From positions 1 to 64,000 of the forward strand of contig JADHRW010000001.1 of the NCBI GenBank assembly GCA_016777225.1: DNA of 64,000 nt, given 5' to 3'. Of the stretch, positions 50,108 through 59,598 are shown piece by piece. The first letter of the stretch is position 1. Every line of letters starts with the position of its first letter. Below the pieces are notes generated by a model, which worked only from the letters and a program-made list of their open reading frames with translations, had not been told where the DNA came from and ran no database searches. Made by a program: the position numbers and the translations under genes. Source of the DNA: Candidatus Thalassarchaeum sp. (GTDB lineage Archaea > Thermoplasmatota > Poseidoniia > Poseidoniales > Thalassarchaeaceae).

Positions 50108-52425
50108 TCATATGCCTCCCTGAACCTATGCATTATCCTCTGACCTATTATATTCAAGCCCAGAGTAATTATGAATAGATAGAGACCTACAGCAAACATA
50201 GAGTAGTAAGCTGATGTACCTGCTGGAAGATCACCTTGGATTTTCTTGGCAATATACGCCGTCATTGTTTGTGAAGAAATAAACATATTCTTAGTGTAAT
50301 ATGCCGCTGTTCCAACTGAAAGTGTGACTGCCATGGTTTCACCTATTGCTCTTGAGAACGCAAGAATAATCGATGCCAGTATTCCTGAAAGACCGGATGG
50401 AATCACGACTTTGAACGTAGTTTCTACAGGAGTTGCTCCTAGAGCATACGATGCTTCTCTAAGATTGTTTGGAACGGATCTGAGTGCATCCTCGGAGAGA
50501 CTAGCAATTAAGGGGGTAATCATTATTCCAACAACCACAGCCCCATTAATTGGGTTGAAAGGTTGAGGGTCTTTAGCCATCCAACCCCAATCAACGAATA
50601 AGTTTCCTATATCCATAACTATGGGTGAGATAACGACAAAGGCAAAGAATCCGTACACGACTGACGGTATCCCCGCTAGTATCTCAAGAATAGGTTTGAT
50701 AATGTTGGCAGTTCTTGGACTAGCGTATTCCGAGAGGAAAATAGCCGTACCAAGTCCTAACGGAATTGCAATTATTAGAGCACCAAGAGCTACTTGTAAT
50801 GTGGTTTGAAGAAGTGCATTGACGCCGATGTGTAAATTATCAGTAACTGTGACGACTGAGACTGTCCTTATGTCAGTTCTCCAGAGAGTCTGAGTCAAGA
50901 ACTCCCCCAAACTTCCATCCACTCTAGCGACCAAATCAAAAAAGCTGGTAACTATAGCAACTAAGGTCACTACTAGCAATAATGCTCTGAAGTCAGAATC
51001 AAGATATCCCATTCTTTGATTTGCCCAAATGTATGCTCTAGTCTGCGCTAAATATTCTCCAATAAATATTCTAAGATCATATAGTGGATGAGCTATAATG
51101 GCGAAAAGTAGAAGATATGGATGCAAAAGTCCTAGAAATAGAATCATTATCACTCGGTTAAGTTCTTTCAATTTGAGAGAATAAATGGGATTAAATTTGA
51201 TTTCTTTCACATCTATTTTCTTAATTATTAGAGTGCGATTTCTAGTATCTGACATGGTCACTCGCAGAAGTAATAATGAAAGACCAAAAGAAATCAAGTG
51301 CCCTGTCTGAATCTCATGAGTTGGCTCGAGAGTGAGCCACAGGAAAGCTATTGCCATTGCTATATGACCTGTGGAAAATTTCTTAGAGGAAAAACGAAGG
51401 AAGCCAATTACGACTACATTGGCCAGTAGAAGATATGAGATAGTGGACTGTGAAATAGGGTACAATATGGCTAAAGAGCCTGTAGAGACTAGAACAATTG
51501 AAAACATTCCTAAAGGTGAAATGACTGCGTCTATTTGTTCTGAAGAGAACCTTGAGAGCCAAACTGGCGAAAATAAATTCAATAATACTGCTAAAATTGT
51601 CAATATACCCAAGAATAACCCAAAACGGTCTACATTGGGAACTCTTGGATCTGGATCATAAGCATTTGGGATTCCATCGTTATCCATATCAGGATCTCTG
51701 AAATTATCGAATCCATCATCATCGATATCACTATCCAGATCAGTACCTCTCTCATCTACACCTATGTTAGGATTACCATCACCATCGACATCTAAATTTG
51801 CTCTATCGGAACCAACCCAGGTAATTACTATCCAATCTCTCTTAAGATCGTTATCAATTTGATGGAGGATTAAAGCCCCTTCATTCTCCCTCAAAACACC
51901 CAGCGGAACGTATGCATCACGGATGTCCTCTCCATCGGACTCAGAATAATTATGTTGAGGATTATTGTCAAGGTAAGTCAGAATATAACCTCTTTTTTCA
52001 TGGGCTGTCCAATTACCAGTATAATCGCCATTGGCATCTAAAATTGCAACCCCATTGGGATCTCTATCACGATCGAAAACGACAAGCGGTTCCCCTAATT
52101 TAATTAGAGATTCGTTATCCCAGTCAACAATACAGAGGCTATCTAAATAGAAGGGGTCTGTAATTGAACCTTCACTGTAGTTAGCTGCATCCCATATATC
52201 TGATTGAACACCTTCGGACCAATCATCAGGAGGGTCAAACATATCGGCTCCACAACCGAAAGCCTGGTAGAATGGAACGGATTTCGAAACTAGAACATAG
52301 ATTATTCCAGCTGTAACCAAAACCACGGAGATCGCCATTGAGAATAGAACTGCACTGGGCGCCCCTCCTTCAATTCTTGAAGCGACCCTAGAGAGGTCAA
52401 TTCGTCTACTCGGTGCGGACGACAT
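50104..52425 (-). CDS. pstC: Phosphate ABC transporter permease PstC with extended N-terminal region
   Basis: 'AIPLGLGTAIFLSEYASPRTANIIKPILEILAGIPSVVYGFFA...DALRSVPNNLREASYALGATPVETTFKVVIPSGLSGI'; acidic D.D.DG segment; 773 aa. Confidence 0.92.
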   Translation of the reverse strand: MSSAPSRRIDLSRVASRIEGGAPSAVLFSMAISVVLVTAGIIYVLVSKSVPFYQAFGCGADMFDPPDDWSEGVQSDIWDAANYSEGSITDPFYLDSLCIVDWDNESLIKLGEPLVVFDRDRDPNGVAILDANGDYTGNWTAHEKRGYILTYLDNNPQHNYSESDGEDIRDAYVPLGVLRENEGALILHQIDNDLKRDWIVITWVGSDRANLDVDGDGNPNIGVDERGTDLDSDIDDDGFDNFRDPDMDNDGIPNAYDPDPRVPNVDRFGLFLGILTILAVLLNLFSPVWLSRFSSEQIDAVISPLGMFSIVLVSTGSLAILYPISQSTISYLLLANVVVIGFLRFSSKKFSTGHIAMAIAFLWLTLEPTHEIQTGHLISFGLSLLLLRVTMSDTRNRTLIIKKIDVKEIKFNPIYSLKLKELNRVIMILFLGLLHPYLLLFAIIAHPLYDLRIFIGEYLAQTRAYIWANQRMGYLDSDFRALLLVVTLVAIVTSFFDLVARVDGSLGEFLTQTLWRTDIRTVSVVTVTDNLHIGVNALLQTTLQVALGALIIAIPLGLGTAIFLSEYASPRTANIIKPILEILAGIPSVVYGFFAFVVISPIVMDIGNLFVDWGWMAKDPQPFNPINGAVVVGIMITPLIASLSEDALRSVPNNLREASYALGATPVETTFKVVIPSGLSGILASIILAFSRAIGETMAVTLSVGTAAYYTKNMFISSQTMTAYIAKKIQGDLPAGTSAYYSMFAVGLYLFIITLGLNIIGQRIMHRFREAYE

Positions 52426-52463
52426 TCAAATGACCGACTCACTACATGCCTATAATTTTCTAA

Positions 52464-52480
52464 CTATATACTCTATTTAG
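52464..52480. promoter_or_regulatory. Candidate phosphate-regulon palindrome upstream of pstC
   Basis: CTATATACTCTATTTAG, 14/17 to CTATATACCGTATATAG at 59579. Confidence 0.45.
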
Positions 52481-52484
52481 AAGG

Positions 52485-52512
52485 CTCCGCCCGCCCATAG
52501 GGACGGGCAGAG
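52485..52512 (-). terminator. GC-rich hairpin between pstS and pstC
   Basis: CTCTGCCCG(T)CCC-TAT-GGGCGGGCGGAG, about 12-bp stem in an AT-rich background; terminator or attenuator. Confidence 0.6.
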
Positions 52513-52524
52513 TTTATGTTCTGA

Positions 52525-55500
52525 TCAGGATGAGTTCATTACGTTCTCAATTCGCATCCAGGTGTCTTGCCATGCGGAAGATGAACCTGATAGTGGGACA
52601 TAGCCCACTCCGTTGACAATCTCATCACCTAGGGGGCTGAAAGCATACCTTAGGAAATGATAGACTTCATCCATATACTCATTGTTTACATTAATGTAAA
52701 TCGCCCTTGTTAGAGGATTATAGCTACCATCTGCAATGGTTTCAGCACTTGGTGCTACGAAGTCACCTGCATCATTCTGAATAGCTAGGGCAGATAGTAC
52801 ATCCTGTTCTGCAACATAGTATGCAAATCCAAAGTAACCGATAGCATCACCATTAGATTCTAGATAGTTTACAATTACCTCGTCTTCGGCACTGTTAGTG
52901 TATCCATCTGGCCTGTTGAGGTCAAATGACTCACCGTTATCAGAATCAGTCAACATTGCTTCCATGAAGAACTCGTATGTACCTGACTCTGAGTCTGCAC
53001 CTGCAATCTTAATCTCAGATGAAGGGCAAGACGGATCTAGCTCACTCCATAAGTGAGTTGAATCGTCTCCGTCACTGTTAGGAAGAGAATTAGAATCCCA
53101 TCCTGTTGCAACTAACTCAGCGGCTGTGTAGTCGCTGTATATCCATCGCACCTGGTCAGTAGTTAGACCTCCCATTCCAGACACACAGACATCTGCTGCT
53201 CCACCCTTCTTCACAACAACTGAAAGACCGTCAAGTCCTACAGCAAGTTGAGTTACAGTGATTGAGGTGTCGCCAACTAGGCAGTCGTATGTGTATCCAT
53301 CATCTGTAGACGCTTCTGTACTCTTCCAACCGCGGGACATGTCTCCAATCATTACCTTAGTACCCTTCTCAGAGTTATCACAGACTCGTCCAGCACCTGC
53401 TCCGCTTCCGCCACCCTCAATTGTTAGAGTGTAACCAGGACACAGGCTGTTAGTTCCAGAATAGGCGTCTGCCCATCCGTTCATCACAGGGAATACCGTG
53501 CTAGAGCCAGCAACAGTTATTGTTTGGTCAGATGCGCACCAGTATGCATCTTTCTGCGCTGATGTCCATACATGATCGTGGTAAAGCTTGGTGATTCTCT
53601 GGATTTCCATACTTGCATCACCTCCAGCCGTTAGAGGAACGTACCCTACTTGCTCAACTAGAGAATCTCCTACGTCTGAGAAACCGAACTCAAGGAATGG
53701 CAAAGTCATTGCCAGATCTGTTGGGTTTATATTTAGATTCATATAAATGAATCTTCCAAGCGGATTGTAGGTTCCATCAGCAACTGATGTTGGAGATGGT
53801 GCAACGTAATTCCCTGCATCATTCTTGATTGCAACTGCAGTTAACTTGTCTTGGTTTGCCTTATAGTAAGCATATCCGAAGTAACCTATTGAGTCGTCAT
53901 TGGACTCCAGATAGTTGACGACTACCTCGTCCTCAGCACTATTTGTGTAACCATCAGGCCTGTTGCTATCAAAGATCTCACCATTTTCAGCATCAGAAAG
54001 CATAGCATCCATGAAGAACTCATAGGTACCTGATTCTGAGTCTGCACCTGCAATCTTGATCTCTGCTGAAGGACATGTTACATCTAGTTCACTCCACAAG
54101 TGAGTTGCGTCATTGTTGTCACTGTTTGGTAGAGCCATTGAATCCCAACCTGTCGCAACAAGTTCTGCAGCATTATAGTCGCTGTATATCCATCTTACCT
54201 GGTCAGTTGTTAATCCACCCATGCCGTTGATACATATGTCCGCAGCTCCTCCTTTCTTCACCACTACAGATAGTCCATCAGCAGCTATAGGGAATTGTCC
54301 GGCACTGCGTGATGTATCTCCCTTCAGACAGTTGTAAACCCATCCGTTGGATTCGATACTAGCCTCAGATACCTTCCATCCTCTTGACATGTCCCCTATC
54401 ATTACTGCAGTACCCTTTTCCGAATTATCACACACTCGGCCTGCACCTGCACCGCTTCCGCCACCTTCGATTGTCAAAGTGGTATCACAAGCAGTTTGAT
54501 ACACCTCTGCCCATAAGTTAGCTACCGGGAACACAGTAGATGAACCTGCTACGCTAATTGCCCCATCTGGGCCGCAAACTATTGAAGAAAGATCTACTCC
54601 TCCGTCTGCTCCTGCTCTTGACAGCATTAGGAGTTTGTCGTTATCCGGTATAACTACGTATCCGGTACTTGCGACCAACGCAGAACCACTGTCAGAAAGA
54701 CCAAAAGCCAAGAATGGTCTTGTCTTCTGCAGTGCTGATGCATCAACGTGTAGATTCATGTATATTCTGCGTGCTAGAGGGTTGTATTCTCCATTTCCAA
54801 CTGTTTCGGAGTCAGGATGAATCATTTCTCCATCAGAGTTCTCTATAGCTGCTGCTGAAAGAGCGTCTTTATTTGCATCATAGTACGCATATCCGAAGTA
54901 ACCTATTGCTGCTTCGTTGGATTCAAGATAGTTAACCACTACCTCATCTTCAGCACTGTTAGTGTATCCATCCGGCCTGTTTGCATCGAATGATTCACCA
55001 TTATCATGATCTGAAAATATAGTTTCCAAGAAGTACTCATATGTACCTGACTCAGAATCGGCACCTGAGATCTTGATTTCAGCATTCGGGCATGAGGAAT
55101 CTAGTTCACTCCATAGGTGAGTAGCATCATTGTTGTCACTGTTTGCTAATGAATTAGAATCCCATCCGGTTGCAATTAACTCGGATGCAGTGTAGTCACT
55201 GAAAATCCATCTTAATTGGTCTACAGTTAGGCCGCCCAATCCAGAAACACATGTATCTGCTGCTCCACCTTTCTTCATCACAACTGAAAGACCATCAATA
55301 GCTACATCAATCTGTACTGCAGATCTAGATGTGTCGCCTTTTAGACAATCGTAGGTGAATCCATCATCAGTGGATGCCTCAGACGACTTCCAACCTCTCG
55401 ACATGTCACCGATATCAACAGGTGTACCTTTTTCGGAGTTAGCACATACTCTACCTGCACCTGCTCCACTTCCACCACCTTCAACTGTGATCGATACACC

Positions 55501-55941
55501 GTTGCAGTGCTTCTGATAAGCCTCAGCCCATAGGTTTGCTACTGGGAAAACAGTACTAGAACCTGCAATCGAAATGTCTCCTGTAGGTCCACAAACGATG
55601 GTGCTAGCGTCGAAGCCCGCAATTCCATCGAAATCGGTACTTGTAGGATCATCATCAAACTCACAAGAACCGTCATCAACCGTAGCAGCCGAATCATAAT
55701 TATTCGCTGCTGTATCCATACAGCCCATTATATCGTCTGTACCATTATTGTTGTTGTCATAAGTACAGGAATCATCATCAGATGTTGCACTTGCGTCATA
55801 ATTGTTCGCAGTTACATCTGTGCACCCCATTATGTCAACTGGTGCGGGCTCGTTGCTATCATCTGAGCTTCCAGCACAACCCGCCAGGGGGACCGTTAGC
55901 ATCAATATCGTCATCATCCAAAATTCTATTTTATTATTCAA
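52525..55941 (-). CDS. Lipoprotein with three tandem PstS-like phosphate-binding domains
   Basis: Lipobox LTVPLAGCAG; two 'MGC.D..A.NYDA' repeats; three copies of 'AGSSTVFPV.N.WA...GGGSGAGAGRVC.NSEKGT...GDMSRGWK...SGTYE'. Confidence 0.95.
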   Translation of the reverse strand: MNNKIEFWMMTILMLTVPLAGCAGSSDDSNEPAPVDIMGCTDVTANNYDASATSDDDSCTYDNNNNGTDDIMGCMDTAANNYDSAATVDDGSCEFDDDPTSTDFDGIAGFDASTIVCGPTGDISIAGSSTVFPVANLWAEAYQKHCNGVSITVEGGGSGAGAGRVCANSEKGTPVDIGDMSRGWKSSEASTDDGFTYDCLKGDTSRSAVQIDVAIDGLSVVMKKGGAADTCVSGLGGLTVDQLRWIFSDYTASELIATGWDSNSLANSDNNDATHLWSELDSSCPNAEIKISGADSESGTYEYFLETIFSDHDNGESFDANRPDGYTNSAEDEVVVNYLESNEAAIGYFGYAYYDANKDALSAAAIENSDGEMIHPDSETVGNGEYNPLARRIYMNLHVDASALQKTRPFLAFGLSDSGSALVASTGYVVIPDNDKLLMLSRAGADGGVDLSSIVCGPDGAISVAGSSTVFPVANLWAEVYQTACDTTLTIEGGGSGAGAGRVCDNSEKGTAVMIGDMSRGWKVSEASIESNGWVYNCLKGDTSRSAGQFPIAADGLSVVVKKGGAADICINGMGGLTTDQVRWIYSDYNAAELVATGWDSMALPNSDNNDATHLWSELDVTCPSAEIKIAGADSESGTYEFFMDAMLSDAENGEIFDSNRPDGYTNSAEDEVVVNYLESNDDSIGYFGYAYYKANQDKLTAVAIKNDAGNYVAPSPTSVADGTYNPLGRFIYMNLNINPTDLAMTLPFLEFGFSDVGDSLVEQVGYVPLTAGGDASMEIQRITKLYHDHVWTSAQKDAYWCASDQTITVAGSSTVFPVMNGWADAYSGTNSLCPGYTLTIEGGGSGAGAGRVCDNSEKGTKVMIGDMSRGWKSTEASTDDGYTYDCLVGDTSITVTQLAVGLDGLSVVVKKGGAADVCVSGMGGLTTDQVRWIYSDYTAAELVATGWDSNSLPNSDGDDSTHLWSELDPSCPSSEIKIAGADSESGTYEFFMEAMLTDSDNGESFDLNRPDGYTNSAEDEVIVNYLESNGDAIGYFGFAYYVAEQDVLSALAIQNDAGDFVAPSAETIADGSYNPLTRAIYINVNNEYMDEVYHFLRYAFSPLGDEIVNGVGYVPLSGSSSAWQDTWMRIENVMNSS

Positions 55942-56009
55942 GAGTTCATCTCCTTGACCCGCTGAGTATAGTTAGGACAATGAAAGAGCGGCATATAGAC
56001 TCACATACA

Positions 56010-56026
56010 CTATAGAAACTATATAA
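56010..56026. promoter_or_regulatory. Candidate phosphate-regulon palindrome upstream of triple pstS
   Basis: CTATAGAAACTATATAA, 12/17 to the 59579 palindrome. Confidence 0.35.
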
Positions 56027-56315
56027 TTAAATCATTTTAGGCTTTCATTGATTTTTAATAATCTTCAATATCATATACCTCAAGACTAGGATTACACTAT
56101 ATTGTTAAGCCTCATTGTTATTAATTCTCATCAGAATGAAGATATCGAGAAGATCTTTTCAGATAGGAATTTTAATCCAATGAATATCAATCTCTCTAAA
56201 ATATACTCCCTTATTTATCTAACATATCTATATAATAATATTAGAATTAAAATTAAATCATACTTTATTTAGAAACATAATATCAACAAATATTGCTTCG
56301 TAGAGATGTGATTCT

Positions 56316-58304
56316 ATGAATAACAAAAAATTGATGAGTACAGCTTTGATGCTGATAATGATGACTTCAGTCCTAGCGGGCTGCACAGGCGGGAATGCAA
56401 ATGATGATGTCGAAACCAGTTTGGTCGACCTCCAACCCGCCTCGACAAATGATTGCCCTGATGGCGGAATTTTAGTCCACATCGGGATAGATACCAACGA
56501 AAATGGTAATCTAGATACTGCAGAGAGAGTGGAAACTCATGCCGTCTGTAATGGTGCAGATGGAGAAAGAGGAATCCGCGGCCTTACAGGTGCATCCGGT
56601 GAAGATGGAACCAATGGAGCCAATGGAGATTCAGGACTCCCTGGTGAAAAAGGAGAAAAAGGTGAACCTGGAGAAACAGGAAGTACCGGCCCAGTTGGTG
56701 CTACAGGAGATCCAGGGGCAGACGGAACCCCTGGTGCTGATGGAGAAGATCTTACTCACTGCCTCGCTGGAGATGGAGCGTCGATTGACTATGCAATTAT
56801 CGAGTATTGCGATGATACTACGACTATATTGGAAGATCGAGGATCGTATACATGGTCACTAGTAGGGAGTTTCCACTCTGCACCAATAGGGTGTGACATG
56901 GGAGATGACGAGTGTGAGGGATACGCAGAAGTACCAGCTTACGATGTATCCTCACAAAGGGCGTTCGTAGTAAATGCAGTAGACAGTTCGGTTGATATCA
57001 TAGACATGAGTACACCGAGTTTACCAACACTCCATCACAGGCTAGTAATTTCCAATGGTGAACCAAACAGTGTCGCTGTCAGCTCTAACGGACTAGTCGG
57101 TGTAGCAGTAGCGGTGGAACCAAAACAGAACAATGGGCTCGCAATGTTCTTTGACACAGACGGCACACTTGTAGGATCAGTTACTGCTGGCGCCCTCCCA
57201 GACATGATTACCTTCACAAATGATGGTACGAAGGCATTGGTTGCTAATGAAGGTGAACCTAATGATGACTATGATATCGATCCAGTCGGTTCAGTGACTG
57301 TGATAGATGTATCCGATACTGCAAGCCTTACAACTACACAGGTTGGATTCACAGCCTTCAATTCACAGATGGCGACACTAGAAGCAAACGGGGTAAGGAT
57401 ATTCGGACCCGGTGCTACAGTTGCTCAGGATTTGGAGCCAGAGTATATTGCAGTTTCTGGTGACGATTCAACTGCAACAATAGTAATGCAGGAGAACAAT
57501 GCAGTTGCCACCCTTGACTTATCAACCAACGTCATAACTGGAATTCATGCCCTTGGTTTCAAGGATTACTCGACTCTATCGCTTGATTTAAGTGACAAAG
57601 ATGGAGGAGTTAACTTCCAAAGTTGGGATAATGTCAAGGGAATGTACCAGCCTGACGCAATGACTTCATTCGTTGCTAGCGACGGAATAACCTATTATGT
57701 CTCTGCCAATGAGGGAGATGCAAGAGATTATGATGGTTATTCGGAAGAAGAGAGAGCAGATGACCTAAACTTAGATTATACTGCCTTCCCTAATGGTGTG
57801 TCAGATGCCGATCTCGGTCGTTTGAAGACCACTACTGCTGATGACTGTGGCGACACAGATGGAGATGGAGATATAGATTTCATTTGTAGCTACGGAGCAA
57901 GATCTTTCTCAATATGGAAGTATGACAGTAACGGAGATTTCATTCAAGTTTGGGATAGTGGCGATGATATCGAACATTTAATGGCAGTTAATAATCAATG
58001 GCTGAATTCATATACGGGTTCAAGAAACGATGACAAGGGTTCAGAACCAGAAGGAGTAATCACTGGAGAGTTCGCAGGTAGAACTCTAGCATTCGTGGCC
58101 CTAGAAAGATCAGGCGGAGTCATGATATATGACATAACTGATCCCGCTACACCATTTTTCGTTCAGTATATTTACATGCACGACCATGTATCTCCTGAGG
58201 CAATGGCGTTCGTATCTGGAGCAGATAGCCCCAACGGAGCTCCAATGCTAATTGTAGCAAATGAAGTCAGTGGTACAGTAGCAGTCCTTCAGCCATTAAT
58301 CTAG
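56316..58304 (+). CDS. Lipoprotein with collagen-like Gly-X-Y tract and choice-of-anchor I-type beta-propeller domain
   Basis: Lipobox VLAGCTG; GERGIRGLTGASGEDGTNGANGDSGLPGEKGEKGEPGETGSTGPVGATGDPGADGTPGADGED; 'LVANEGEPNDDYDIDPVGSVTVID', 'YYVSANEGDARDYDGYSEE'. Confidence 0.85.
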   Translation: MNNKKLMSTALMLIMMTSVLAGCTGGNANDDVETSLVDLQPASTNDCPDGGILVHIGIDTNENGNLDTAERVETHAVCNGADGERGIRGLTGASGEDGTNGANGDSGLPGEKGEKGEPGETGSTGPVGATGDPGADGTPGADGEDLTHCLAGDGASIDYAIIEYCDDTTTILEDRGSYTWSLVGSFHSAPIGCDMGDDECEGYAEVPAYDVSSQRAFVVNAVDSSVDIIDMSTPSLPTLHHRLVISNGEPNSVAVSSNGLVGVAVAVEPKQNNGLAMFFDTDGTLVGSVTAGALPDMITFTNDGTKALVANEGEPNDDYDIDPVGSVTVIDVSDTASLTTTQVGFTAFNSQMATLEANGVRIFGPGATVAQDLEPEYIAVSGDDSTATIVMQENNAVATLDLSTNVITGIHALGFKDYSTLSLDLSDKDGGVNFQSWDNVKGMYQPDAMTSFVASDGITYYVSANEGDARDYDGYSEEERADDLNLDYTAFPNGVSDADLGRLKTTTADDCGDTDGDGDIDFICSYGARSFSIWKYDSNGDFIQVWDSGDDIEHLMAVNNQWLNSYTGSRNDDKGSEPEGVITGEFAGRTLAFVALERSGGVMIYDITDPATPFFVQYIYMHDHVSPEAMAFVSGADSPNGAPMLIVANEVSGTVAVLQPLI

Positions 58305-58319
58305 GCTGAAATACATAAC

Positions 58320-58348
58320 GGAGCCGAGGGGCATGTATCCTCGGCTCC
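58320..58348 (+). terminator. Perfect 10-bp inverted repeat downstream of the collagen-like lipoprotein
   Basis: GGAGCCGAGG-ggcatgtat-CCTCGGCTCC. Confidence 0.65.
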
Positions 58349-58427
58349 TATCAAATCAATAATAATACATTTGAGATTGAACAAGTATTAAACAAATTGA
58401 ATTCAACAATAGTCTGATTTCAAGGAC

Positions 58428-59564
58428 TTATGGATAAACTTGAATAGAATCTCTATGAGTCTGGATGTTCATTAAAATCTCAGCCATATTAATTGAATAC
58501 GCACAGATTCTTCTTAGTGATTCAGAAACTCTGTCCAAGAATAGTGCATCCTGTATTTCTATATTACTAGATCTCAATTCTTCTTCATATTGGAGTAAGT
58601 CTTGTTGTGCAGATTTTAGTTGAGACTTTGCTGAATGAATCTCTGAAATTTTTCTCTTTCTAAGGTTAGAAATAAGCAGTTTTATTGACATTTGCCAAAT
58701 AGGAATTACAGAAATAGGTAAAGAAGTCATGCTTATTGTACTAGGGATCTTGTAAGAATTAGCTAAATCACATAAAGCAAAACTATGATCACCCATTCTT
58801 TCTAGAGTTCTAACTAATTTGCACAACTCAGACGCCTCCCATCTTGAAGTCCCAAGAGAATCTTCAATGCTAGCTGATTCTAAAATTTGACCTACTTGCC
58901 TCTCCAAGAGTAGTCTTAATGCGTCAACTTCATTTTCTCTTTCTGCTGAATCTTCTAGAATCTCTGGGTCCCCGCCAATAAGTACATCAGAGAAATCTCG
59001 AACTTGTCTTGATATAAGCAAATACATCCTATTAATACTCGAATACAATGGCATTTCTGTAGGATTTAACAGACTTATCATTTCCAACTTACTCCCTTGA
59101 TCATTTGTAATCTCAAAACCTCTCGTAGATTTGACAAAATTGCGGAAAATTTTACTCTGATTACGAGTAAATTCCTTATTCGAGTTTATAGTAATCCTAT
59201 TTGCGCCAGATAAATAAGCCGCAACTAAATGGTCAAAAATCATATGATCAGGTACTTCCTTACAATCTAAGTTAACTTCTCTGTTTCTAACTATAGTTGA
59301 TGCATCCGCTATTACTCTAAGAGTACCTGATGGACGCCATTCAATTCGTACCTGGTCTCTCGCCTCTAGTCCGTGCTCAGTAATCCATTTTTTAGGTAAA
59401 CTGACTATATATGTCGACCCTCCAGTTAACTGAATTTTTCTTACTTCAGACCGAGGTCCGCTCTTAGGAGTCACAAATTGTCCGACGGTATGACGATATA
59501 TATAACTTAATATTCCTAGCAGTATTTCGTTTTCTACATTAACTATATAGATTATATAATTCAA
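58428..59564 (-). CDS. AbrB/SpoVT-type DNA-binding domain fused to PhoU-like domain (phosphate regulator candidate)
   Basis: 'RKIQLTGGSTYIVSLPKKWITEHGLEARDQVRIEWRPSGTLRV' AbrB-like N-domain, then PhoU-like helices; true start may be internal. Confidence 0.82.
   Translation of the reverse strand: MNYIIYIVNVENEILLGILSYIYRHTVGQFVTPKSGPRSEVRKIQLTGGSTYIVSLPKKWITEHGLEARDQVRIEWRPSGTLRVIADASTIVRNREVNLDCKEVPDHMIFDHLVAAYLSGANRITINSNKEFTRNQSKIFRNFVKSTRGFEITNDQGSKLEMISLLNPTEMPLYSSINRMYLLISRQVRDFSDVLIGGDPEILEDSAERENEVDALRLLLERQVGQILESASIEDSLGTSRWEASELCKLVRTLERMGDHSFALCDLANSYKIPSTISMTSLPISVIPIWQMSIKLLISNLRKRKISEIHSAKSQLKSAQQDLLQYEEELRSSNIEIQDALFLDRVSESLRRICAYSINMAEILMNIQTHRDSIQVYP
59543..59559. promoter_or_regulatory. 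Candidate phosphate-regulon palindrome (second copy in divergent region)
   Basis: CTATATAGATTATATAA, 13/17 to the 59579 site. Confidence 0.35.
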
Positions 59565-59578
59565 AATTGATAAACTGT

Positions 59579-59595
59579 CTATATACCGTATATAG
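59579..59595. promoter_or_regulatory. Candidate operator upstream of pit
   Basis: CTATATAC-C-GTATATAG, perfect 8-bp inverted repeat ending 3 nt before the pit ATG. Confidence 0.55.
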
Positions 59596-59598
59596 AAT

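Noticed and set aside
52525-55941. Three ~1-kb DNA repeats that could be a transposon or assembly duplication
   Set aside because: They form a single continuous ORF with diverged domains (clear amino-acid differences), so internal gene duplication is a better explanation.
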